Translations under genes and position numbers: made by a program
Notes under the pieces: model-generated
What the model was told of the DNA's origin: nothing
Database searches by the model: none
The model's input: only the letters and a program-made list of their open reading frames with translations
Part shown: positions 1-6,655 of the stretch, one piece after another
Layout of the letters: each line of letters begins with the position of its first letter
Position numbering within the stretch: the first letter of the stretch is position 1
Assembly (NCBI GenBank): GCA_902772625.1
Contig: CACYBP010000371.1
Location: forward strand, 1 to 12,222
DNA length: 12,222 nucleotides
Direction: 5' to 3'
Origin: Oscillospiraceae bacterium
GTDB lineage: Bacteria > Bacillota > Clostridia > Oscillospirales > QAMX01

Positions 1-701
1 CCGCCCTGCTTCAGGAAGACGTCGAGGTATTCCCCGTGCGCGGTAAGCGAAGCGATATCCGCGTAGCGGATCGCGGCGCTTTTCCGGCCGGCGCTTTTTG
101 CCAGAGAGTAAAAAGGTCCGCCTATCAGCATTCCTTTGTATCCGTCCCTTGGATTGTATCCCGAGCCTTTGTAGCAGAAGCGGTCGCGGCAGAAGACGAA
201 ACCGATCCGGCCGGCTGCGTTCCTCAGAACGTTCGGATTTATAATGACAAGCGCGATGATCTCGTCCGGCAGGACGGAACCGCCGCCGATAAAGCTTGAG
301 GCCTTTTCCAGAACGTCACGGGGGATCCCCGCGGCGCTGCCGGCATACCATTTTTGAGGATCCATGAACGAGGATTCATTATGGGTAGAGAGGATCGGAG
401 CGCAGTGAGTCTTCCAGAATTCCGCGATATCGAAGCCGGGGCGGTTTCCCTGGCGCGGCGCCTGATAGCTGCCGGTATTCGGAGAGGTATAGGAAGCGTA
501 TGCGTTCTGACCCATAGAGGGTACGGAGTACCGGCCGGCATTTGCGGCCGTGGACTGCGCGCCTCCCGGGTTTGCGCCGGAAGAACCGGAGAAAGAACCG
601 GCGGGCGCTCTGTTCTCCTCGGGGATCACGACTTTCGCGCCGCAGAAACCGCAGAACAGCGCGCCTTCCGCAAGGGGCTTCCCGCATTTGATGCAAAACA
701 A
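1..701 (-). CDS. Zinc-ribbon domain protein of unknown function (C-terminus beyond left edge)
   Basis: An open frame of 233 codons without a stop runs off the left edge. I chose the TTG at 701-699 as start: a stop codon lies three codons upstream, an AAAGGA sequence sits about 9 nt before it, and the zinc ribbon begins at once. Cysteines 3, 6, 17 and 20 form two CxxC knuckles with the pattern FCIKCGKPL...LFCGFCGAK, the zinc-ribbon found at the N-terminus of many Bacillota proteins. A Gly/Ser/Ala/Asn/Pro-rich linker follows (about residues 28-85). Then comes a folded region (about 88-233) with motifs such as FCRDRFCYKG and IRYADIASL, which looks like a beta-rich, PH-like fold; that is only an impression. 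There is no signal peptide or membrane segment, so it is probably cytoplasmic. It is the third gene of a likely operon, 74 bp after the small membrane protein gene, with no terminator seen in that gap. The function is not recognised. Confidence 0.8.
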   Translation of the reverse strand, partial: MFCIKCGKPLAEGALFCGFCGAKVVIPEENRAPAGSFSGSSGANPGGAQSTAANAGRYSVPSMGQNAYASYTSPNTGSYQAPRQGNRPGFDIAEFWKTHCAPILSTHNESSFMDPQKWYAGSAAGIPRDVLEKASSFIGGGSVLPDEIIALVIINPNVLRNAAGRIGFVFCRDRFCYKGSGYNPRDGYKGMLIGGPFYSLAKSAGRKSAAIRYADIASLTAHGEYLDVFLKQG

Positions 702-775
702 TTTTTCTCATCCTTTCTGTCGGAAACGTGGAGTTTGAGAGGACGTGAAGTCCCCCGTGCCGGTGAGAAATGGGA

Positions 776-1054
776 TCAGGATCTCTCCGCAAGCCTGTCG
801 AGTCTGCGGTTCCTGAAATACAGGACGGTATCGAAGCTGACCATCAGAAGATTCAGCACGTAAAAGAAGAACACGTAGGTGATGTTGCCGGAAATCAGCT
901 TGGAGGCGATCCCGGCCACGTATCCCAGAAGGATAAAAACCAGAAAGAGAAGGCTCTTTCCCTTAGCCGTCCGGGACCGGAGCGATCTTACGATGTTCAT
1001 GGGCCAGGAGATGCCGAAGGCGATCACCATGCACGCTTCCAGAAATTCAGACAT
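776..1054 (-). CDS. Small three-helix membrane protein, PQ-loop/SemiSWEET-like
   Basis: This 92-residue protein has three hydrophobic segments, at about residues 5-22, 33-52 and 58-81, and a basic C-terminal tail. The first helix ends in GISWPMNIVRS followed by RSRTAKGKS. That resembles the loop after helix 1 in PQ-loop proteins, where a conserved proline kinks the helix and a polar KxKS-like stretch follows. SemiSWEET sugar carriers have the same size and three-helix layout and work as dimers, so a sugar-carrier or PQ-loop role is possible. The canonical PQ dipeptide is replaced by WP, so the assignment is tentative. I chose the ATG at 1054 because GGGAGG lies 9 nt upstream; the in-frame ATG at 1078 would overlap the end of the GH172 gene and has no comparable site. 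The gene starts 17 bp after the GH172 gene and is probably co-transcribed with it. Confidence 0.75.
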   Translation of the reverse strand: MSEFLEACMVIAFGISWPMNIVRSLRSRTAKGKSLLFLVFILLGYVAGIASKLISGNITYVFFFYVLNLLMVSFDTVLYFRNRRLDRLAERS

Positions 1055-1071
1055 ATCGCTTTTCCTCCCGT

Positions 1072-2151
1072 TCAGCAAAGCTCCAGCTCGTCCCGTCCGG
1101 GAAGCGGCAGGGGCAGAGGCGAGGGCTTGTCAAGATAATAGTAAGCCACCGAGGAAATGTCGTCCCTGAGCGGGAGATACCGCCCGCCGCTTCTCCAGCC
1201 GAGCGCCTGGATGGTCACGCGGAGATCCTCAGAAAAATAAACGGGATCGGCGATATGCCACCGGTAAAGCGAGAAGCGCTTCTGGGAATTGTATTCTCCG
1301 TACTGGGGGGAAACGTAGGGCATGCCGGAGTAGGGGGAGGTGAAGGGCTTATATTCGCCGCCCACGCCGAAATCATAGGAGCCGCAGAAATAGTCTTCGG
1401 TGCCGGTGCCGCAGACAGTGGGGAACTCCCGGTCTCCGTCCAGAAAGAACTTGATCTCGCCCTCGCCCCACCAGCCGTTGCTGTTGGAGCCCCAGAGCAT
1501 GTAGGTGCCGACGTACTGGCCGTGCCCCTCGATTTTCGGAAGGATCACGTAGTCCTCCTTTTCGGGCAGGGGATTGGTGCGGTGCCAGAAGGCGTGAAAG
1601 CTTCCCGCGTCGCCGGGAACGCTTTCCAGCGTATAGTCGATCTGATAATAGAGAGTGATATCCGCGTCGTCCCGGTTTTCCACCGTCACGCGGAAGCCCT
1701 TATGGAAGGGCATGGCCCAATAGCAGTTCATCCCGCTCCCGGGATTCAGACATACCGCGAGAGAGGAGATCTGACCGTAAGCCGGGATCGCCGAGGCGAA
1801 GAAATCGCCGATGGGACATTCCACGGAAGGGAACTCGTTCCCGTCCCAATAGATCCGTAGAATCAGAGAACGGTTCATGGTGGCCGGGCCTCCGAGGGTG
1901 GCCCAGATGTGACGGATCACGCCTTCGCCCTTGATATCGGCGGCGGTGAAGAGAGAGTGGCGGGGGATCAGGACGCTGGGGGAGACCTTCCATTTCTGAC
2001 CGAGCTCCCGTGCGGCGTTGGCCCCGGTACCTTCCAGAGCCATGCCGCCCCTGCCCTTTTCGCCGGTGAAGTTTTCGGCGGAAACGGACCGGGACACACG
2101 GCCGGTGATGCGGAAGAGATTCGCGAGATCGATTTCCGGACCAAAAGACAC
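1072..2151 (-). CDS. DUF2961 / GH172 family glycoside hydrolase
   Basis: The 359-residue protein matches the DUF2961 family, now CAZy GH172. Characterised members are a Bifidobacterium alpha-D-fructofuranosidase / difructose-dianhydride I synthase and bacterial D-arabinofuranosidases, so the likely reaction is exo-hydrolysis of a furanoside. Family landmarks are the N-terminal RSVSAENFTGEKG and GRGG (21-36), GVIRHIWAT (77-85), YWDG and the PIGDFF block (101-118), GEGEIKFFLDGD (229-240) and GTGTEDYFCGSYDFG (248-262). Glu230/Glu232 and Glu252 fall where the family places its two catalytic glutamates. There is no signal peptide, so it is probably cytoplasmic. The GTG start at 2151-2149 is set by AAGGAAAGGA ending 9 nt upstream; the nearby ATG at 2160 is in another frame. 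It is the first gene of a leftward operon and is divergent from the GH78 gene. The family is clear; substrate (D-arabinofuranoside, fructofuranoside or other) is not. Confidence 0.93.
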   Translation of the reverse strand: MSFGPEIDLANLFRITGRVSRSVSAENFTGEKGRGGMALEGTGANAARELGQKWKVSPSVLIPRHSLFTAADIKGEGVIRHIWATLGGPATMNRSLILRIYWDGNEFPSVECPIGDFFASAIPAYGQISSLAVCLNPGSGMNCYWAMPFHKGFRVTVENRDDADITLYYQIDYTLESVPGDAGSFHAFWHRTNPLPEKEDYVILPKIEGHGQYVGTYMLWGSNSNGWWGEGEIKFFLDGDREFPTVCGTGTEDYFCGSYDFGVGGEYKPFTSPYSGMPYVSPQYGEYNSQKRFSLYRWHIADPVYFSEDLRVTIQALGWRSGGRYLPLRDDISSVAYYYLDKPSPLPLPLPGRDELELC

Positions 2152-2187
2152 GGTGGATCATCCTTTCCTTTTCGGTTTTCAACGGTA

Positions 2188-2213
2188 TCTTATAGAGCAA
2201 GTATAGCATAAGA
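2188..2213. promoter_or_regulatory. Inverted repeat over the GH172 -10 box, candidate operator
   Basis: TCTTAT at 2188-2193 and ATAAGA at 2208-2213 form perfect 6-bp arms separated by 14 bp. The repeat encloses the -10 box of the leftward promoter (2200-2205). A repressor bound here would block GH172 transcription directly. No regulator gene for the sugar cluster is in the window. Short AT-rich arms can arise by chance, so this is a candidate only. Confidence 0.3.
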
Positions 2214-2228
2214 AACCGCGCAATGCAA
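2200..2228 (-). promoter_or_regulatory. Sigma-A type promoter for the GH172 operon
   Basis: Read on the minus strand, TTGCAT (-35, 2228-2223) is followed after 17 bp by TATACT (-10, 2205-2200). The match is 4/6 and 5/6 to consensus with ideal spacing. Transcription would start near 2193, giving a leader of about 40 nt before the GTG start of the GH172 gene. Confidence 0.65.
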
Positions 2229-2258
2229 TTGACAAGACCGGGAAAACTGTGGTATTCT
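2229..2258 (+). promoter_or_regulatory. Sigma-A type promoter for the GH78-GH127-metG-tatD run
   Basis: A perfect TTGACA (2229-2234) is followed after 18 bp by TATTCT (2253-2258), 4/6 to consensus. Transcription would begin near 2265, giving a leader of only about 20 nt with the Shine-Dalgarno site inside it. Its -35 box directly abuts the -35 box of the leftward GH172 promoter (2223-2228). Confidence 0.65.
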
Positions 2259-2287
2259 TAGGCATAATAGAAAAAGGGGGCATAGGG

Positions 2288-4753
2288 ATGTTTCAGCCTG
2301 TCAACATGCGGACCCGTCACACCTCGGACGGCAAGATCGCGTTCTTCTGGGGCGCCTTTCACGATCACGGAGGCAAAAAGCAGTCCGCCTACCGCCTGAC
2401 CGCCGGAAAGACCGACACCGGCTGGGTGGAAAGCGAAGAACAGTTTGCGATTCTCAGGCTTCCCGAAAAGGCCGGGACCGGGATCCGCTGGACGCTGGAG
2501 CTCCGGGACGAGCGGGGAGAAACGAGCGAAAAGGGCGAAAGCGCTTTTACTGTCTGGCATCTTGAAAGATTTCACGGCGCGTGGATCGCGGATCCCGCGT
2601 CGGAAGCCTCCTGCGTTTCGCTTTTCCGGAAGTGTTTTCACGCCGACCGGAAGCCAGACGAGGCATTCCTCTTTCTTTCGGCCGCGGGCATCGCGGAGGC
2701 GAGGCTGAACCGAAAAAGAGTCGGAGACAGGCTTCTGGCTCCGAATCTTTCTCATTTTGAAAAAAGACGCTTTTATGAGGCGTATCCCGTGGAGATCGCC
2801 GCGGGGGAAAACGACCTGACCGTGGCTTTGGGCGACGGATGGCGGCGCAATCTTTCGGGATACCTGAACGCGGAGCAGAGAAAAGCGGTCACCTTCTTCG
2901 GGACCCCCGAGCTTCGCGCCTTCCTCCTGATGCGCTTCGGCGACCGGGAGGAGATCGTGGAGACCGACGGCTCCTGGCAGGTGGGAAGAGGCAAGACCTT
3001 CTTCTCCCATCTCTTCGACGGCGAAAGCTACGACGACCGGATCGGGGAGACCTTCACGGGATATGCGGCGACCGTCTCCGAAAGCCGTCCCGAGCCGATC
3101 TATGATTATCTGGAACCGATTCGGGTACAGGAGAGCTATCTTGCGCGCTCGGTCACGAGAAAGACCGACGGGGCGTATCTTCTCGATTTCGGGCAGAATA
3201 TGCAGGGATTCCTTTCACTTCACGTCAGCGCTTCCCAGCCCGCGGGATCCGAGATCGTGATCCGGCATGCGGAGGAGCTTGACGAGGAGGGAGGTCTTTA
3301 TACCGCGCCGCTCCGCACGGCGAAGGCCACCGACCGCGTCGTCGCCTCCGGACGGGATTTTGTCTGGGAACCGCGCTTTACCTATCACGGCTTCCGGTAC
3401 GCCGAGATCCGCGGATGGCACGGGCCGCTCGCCCGGGAAGACGTTTCGGCCAAGGCCATCGCCACCGATATACGAAATGCTTCCTCTTTTGAATCGGGCA
3501 GCGCGCTTCTCAACGCCGTGCAGAAAAACGTCGTCATGACCGAAAGATCCAATCTCATCGGCATAGCCACCGACTGCCCCCAGAGAGACGAGCGCATGGG
3601 ATGGATGAACGACGCGACGGTGCGCTTTGAGGAGACACCTTATAATTTCAGCGTCGCCTCTCTCTTCCCGAAGATCGACGACGACCTGAAGGACGAGCAG
3701 GGGGCCGACGGCGCCATCACCTGCACCGCGCCGCTGGTATACGGAAACCGTCCGGCCGACCCGGTCTGCTCCTCTTTTTTGGTGGCGGGGTGGCAGAACT
3801 GGCTTCATAACGGGGACCGGGAAACGCTGAAAAGAAACTACGGCGCGTATAAAGCCTGGTCGGACTGCCTGGAGGCACATTCCGAAGGGCATATCGTGGA
3901 TTACAGCTACTACGGCGACTGGGCCGGACCGAAATATGCCTGCGAAGGGGACGACGGCGCGAGATCCATCGTCACCGACGGGCGGCTGATGTCCACCGGG
4001 TATCATTACTATAACGCGAAGCTGCTTTCCCGGATGGCTGCCGTTCTTGGCGACCGGGAAGAGGCGGAGCTTCAGAAGAACCGCGCGGAAGCGATCCGAA
4101 AGGCCTTCCTGGATCGGTGGTACGATCCCGAAAAGCGAACGCTTTCCAACGATTCCGAAGGGGAGATCGCCTTTGCCCTGTGGCTCGGGATCCTTCCCGA
4201 GGAGGCGCGGCAGGGATTCGCGAAAAAGCTCCGGGACGATCTTGCCGGCAGAGAATACAAATTCACCACCGGCAATCTCACCACGGTCTATATGCTGAAA
4301 ATGCTCTCGGAATACGGCTACGTGGACGACGCCTACGCCCTTATGACCCGCGAGGAGTATCCGGGCTACGGCTTTATGATCCAGAACGCGGCCACCACCG
4401 TATGGGAACGGTTCGAACTGAAGAAGAACCCCGGTATGAATTCCCACAATCATCCCATGTACGGCTCGGTGGGAGCGTGGTTCTATTCTCATCTGGCAGG
4501 TCTTGCCCCCACGGAGGGTGGCTGGTCACGCTTCACCTTCAAGCCCTATATGCCGAAAAAGCTTCTCTACGCGTCGGCTTCGGTGGACACGCCGAAGGGC
4601 GAGATCTCGGCGAGGTGGCATAAAAAGTACGGAAAGATCTATGTGGAGCTTTCGCTGCCCTTTGGGACCGAGGCCGACGTGGAGCTGGAAGGCGTGAAGG
4701 AGACCGTCAGCGCCGGAGAACACAGATATATCCTGGATGGAAATCCGGATTGA
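2288..4753 (+). CDS. Alpha-L-rhamnosidase, GH78
   Basis: The 821-residue protein should release terminal alpha-L-rhamnose from oligosaccharides or glycosides by inversion. The domain order fits GH78: an Fn3-like N-terminal region (about 1-95); a carbohydrate-binding-like beta domain (about 97-275, with RKCFHAD and the LLAPN block); a concanavalin-like domain (about 280-385, LLDFGQNMQGF, HAEELDEEG, FTYHGFRYAEI); an (alpha/alpha)6 catalytic domain (about 395-735); and a C-terminal beta-sandwich (about 745-815). The catalytic-domain signature DCPQRDERMGW spans 429-439; Glu435 matches the general acid of characterised GH78 enzymes and Glu707, in TTVWERF, the general base. There is no signal peptide, so it is intracellular. 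The ATG at 2288 was chosen because AAGGGGG ends 7 nt before it; the upstream in-frame ATG at 2249 lies inside the promoter. At 821 residues it is compact for the family. The GH127 gene follows after 15 bp. Confidence 0.96.
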   Translation: MFQPVNMRTRHTSDGKIAFFWGAFHDHGGKKQSAYRLTAGKTDTGWVESEEQFAILRLPEKAGTGIRWTLELRDERGETSEKGESAFTVWHLERFHGAWIADPASEASCVSLFRKCFHADRKPDEAFLFLSAAGIAEARLNRKRVGDRLLAPNLSHFEKRRFYEAYPVEIAAGENDLTVALGDGWRRNLSGYLNAEQRKAVTFFGTPELRAFLLMRFGDREEIVETDGSWQVGRGKTFFSHLFDGESYDDRIGETFTGYAATVSESRPEPIYDYLEPIRVQESYLARSVTRKTDGAYLLDFGQNMQGFLSLHVSASQPAGSEIVIRHAEELDEEGGLYTAPLRTAKATDRVVASGRDFVWEPRFTYHGFRYAEIRGWHGPLAREDVSAKAIATDIRNASSFESGSALLNAVQKNVVMTERSNLIGIATDCPQRDERMGWMNDATVRFEETPYNFSVASLFPKIDDDLKDEQGADGAITCTAPLVYGNRPADPVCSSFLVAGWQNWLHNGDRETLKRNYGAYKAWSDCLEAHSEGHIVDYSYYGDWAGPKYACEGDDGARSIVTDGRLMSTGYHYYNAKLLSRMAAVLGDREEAELQKNRAEAIRKAFLDRWYDPEKRTLSNDSEGEIAFALWLGILPEEARQGFAKKLRDDLAGREYKFTTGNLTTVYMLKMLSEYGYVDDAYALMTREEYPGYGFMIQNAATTVWERFELKKNPGMNSHNHPMYGSVGAWFYSHLAGLAPTEGGWSRFTFKPYMPKKLLYASASVDTPKGEISARWHKKYGKIYVELSLPFGTEADVELEGVKETVSAGEHRYILDGNPD

Positions 4754-4768
4754 AATAAGGAGGATTCT

Positions 4769-6637
4769 ATGCTGCATCTTGAAAGCGTAAATTATCAGAA
4801 GGTCAGAATGACCGGCGGCTTCTGGAAAAAATGGCAGGACGTGGTGGCCGACAACACGGTGGACGCCGTGTATGAGCAGTTTGACGCCTCGGGCCGCGTG
4901 GCCGCGTTGGGCCATACCTGGCGCACCGGAGACCCTCATAAGCCGCACATCTTTTTCGATTCCGATATGGCCAAATGGATCGAAGGCGCGGCGTATACCC
5001 TTTCCTACCGGAAGGATCCCGAGCTGGAGGATCAGATCGACGCTCTGGTGAATATGATCGAGGACGGCATGTCCGCCGAGGGATATTTCAATTCCTATTA
5101 TCAGACGGTGGAGCTTGCCAACCGCTGGACGGTGCGCGAGAATCACGAGCTTTACTGCGCCGGACACCTGATCGAAGGCGCCGTGGCCTATTACGAAGCC
5201 ACCGGAAAGAGAAAATTCCTGGATCTGATGACGCGGTACGCCGACCTGATCGAGGAGGTTTTCACGGTCACGAAGGAAGCGGCCTTCTTCACCCCCGGAC
5301 ACGAGGAGATCGAGCTTGCCCTGGTGAAGCTCTGGCGCGCCACCGGCGAAAAACGGTATCTCGATCTGGCGAAGCATTTCATCGACGAACGCGGCACCAA
5401 AGAGGAGGCCACCTTCCACTGGTTCAACGACGACAAGCGCTACGCTCAGGATCAGGCTCCCGTCCGGGATCAGGAGAGTGCTGAGGGACACGTGGTCCGC
5501 TGCGGCTATCTCTTCTCCGGCGCGGCCGACGTGGCCGACGCCACGAACGACGAGGCGCTTCTGGAGGCAGCAGAACGCATCTTTCATAACGCCATGGACA
5601 AGAAGATGTATATCACCGGCGGCTTCGGCAACATGAAGCACGGCGAAGCCTTCGGCCCTGATTATTTCCTGCCGAATTTCGAGGCTTATACCGAGACCTG
5701 CGCTTCGCTGGCCTTCGTGTTCCTGGCCCAAAGACTCCTGAACATGGATCCCGACAGCCGCTTTGCCGACAACATGGAGCTGCAGCTCTATAACGGCGCT
5801 CTGGCGGGCATCTCTCTGGACGGCGTGTCCTTCTTCTATGAAAACCCCCTGGAGCAGAAGCCTTCGGATCTGCATTTCTTCAAGGTCAGCGGCGCGAACA
5901 ACCGCCCGGCGTCCCGCGTCAGACTCTTCGACTGCTCCTGCTGCCCGCCCAACATCATGCGCGTGATCGCCAGCGTCGGCGGCTATTTCATGAGCACGAA
6001 CAAAAAGGACACGGTCTATACCCATCTTTACGGGCCGATGCGCGGAGAAGTGACTCTGGACGGAAAAAAGCTCGTTCTCACCCAGACCACCAGATACCCG
6101 GATCAGGGCAAGGTCCGCGTGAAGCTTTCGATGAAGGAGCCTGTGAAGGCGACTCTGGCCTTCCGGCTTCCCGGCTGGGCCAGGAACCCTTCGGCGACCG
6201 CCGCGGGGAAGGGTCCCGACAAGGTGGAAAAGGGCTACGCCTTCTTTGAAAGAGAATGGCATAACGGCGACGAGATCCTTCTGGACTTCCCGATGCCGGT
6301 ACGCATGGTGGAGGCCGATCCCCGGGTGTACGCCGACTGCGGTAAGATCGCGATCCTGCGCGGACCTCTGGTCTACTGCCTGGAGGAATGCGACAACGGC
6401 GCCTCCCTCGGCGATATTCGCGTCGCGGCCAATCCCCGGTTTAAAACGCATTACGATCCCGCGCTTCTCGGCGGCGTGACCGCCGTTACCTTCCGCGGCT
6501 CGCGCCGGACAGGCGCTTTCACTTCGCTTTATCGCGATTACGAACCCGCAAGAGCGGAGGAGACCTTTACCGCGGTGCCTTATTACGCCTGGAACAACCG
6601 CGGTGAGGGAGAGCTTTCGGTCTGGATCCAGAAATAA
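4769..6637 (+). CDS. GH127 beta-L-arabinofuranosidase-type enzyme (DUF1680)
   Basis: The 622-residue protein belongs to GH127 (formerly DUF1680), of which Bifidobacterium HypBA1 is the model. That enzyme uses a zinc-bound cysteine nucleophile to remove beta-L-arabinofuranose with retention. All key residues can be placed by spacing: Glu293 in HGEAFGPDYF (acid/base, 16 residues before Glu309, as in HypBA1), Glu309 and Cys311 in TETC (zinc ligands), Cys391 (nucleophile and ligand) and Cys392 in DCSCCPPN. The N-terminal two thirds is the (alpha/alpha)6 barrel, and a beta-sandwich follows from about residue 415. There is no signal peptide. AAGGAGG lies 5 nt before the ATG. It lies 15 bp after the GH78 gene, so it should act on the same glycan. 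Some GH127 members cleave other sugars, such as aceric acid in rhamnogalacturonan II, so exact specificity is open. Confidence 0.95.
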   Translation: MLHLESVNYQKVRMTGGFWKKWQDVVADNTVDAVYEQFDASGRVAALGHTWRTGDPHKPHIFFDSDMAKWIEGAAYTLSYRKDPELEDQIDALVNMIEDGMSAEGYFNSYYQTVELANRWTVRENHELYCAGHLIEGAVAYYEATGKRKFLDLMTRYADLIEEVFTVTKEAAFFTPGHEEIELALVKLWRATGEKRYLDLAKHFIDERGTKEEATFHWFNDDKRYAQDQAPVRDQESAEGHVVRCGYLFSGAADVADATNDEALLEAAERIFHNAMDKKMYITGGFGNMKHGEAFGPDYFLPNFEAYTETCASLAFVFLAQRLLNMDPDSRFADNMELQLYNGALAGISLDGVSFFYENPLEQKPSDLHFFKVSGANNRPASRVRLFDCSCCPPNIMRVIASVGGYFMSTNKKDTVYTHLYGPMRGEVTLDGKKLVLTQTTRYPDQGKVRVKLSMKEPVKATLAFRLPGWARNPSATAAGKGPDKVEKGYAFFEREWHNGDEILLDFPMPVRMVEADPRVYADCGKIAILRGPLVYCLEECDNGASLGDIRVAANPRFKTHYDPALLGGVTAVTFRGSRRTGAFTSLYRDYEPARAEETFTAVPYYAWNNRGEGELSVWIQK

Positions 6638-6655
6638 AGGAGACGACAGAGAATT

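Noticed and set aside
354..863. A 169-codon plus-strand open frame
   Set aside because: It is in the codon-aligned antisense frame of the zinc-ribbon gene and overlaps the start of the membrane-protein gene's 3' end; its translation is low in recognisable content.
2249..2287. An earlier start for the GH78 protein at 2249
   Set aside because: The upstream ATG lies between the -35 and -10 boxes, has no Shine-Dalgarno site, and the family fold begins after the ATG at 2288, which has AAGGGGG before it.
3215..4492. A 425-codon minus-strand open frame
   Set aside because: It is antisense to the catalytic domain of the GH78 gene, has the same bias-derived origin, and has no plausible start site or motif.
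6638..6655. A T-box leader or separate promoter for metG
   Set aside because: Only 18 bp lie between GH127 and metG, too short for a T-box, and no -35/-10 pair is visible in the preceding 100 bp.
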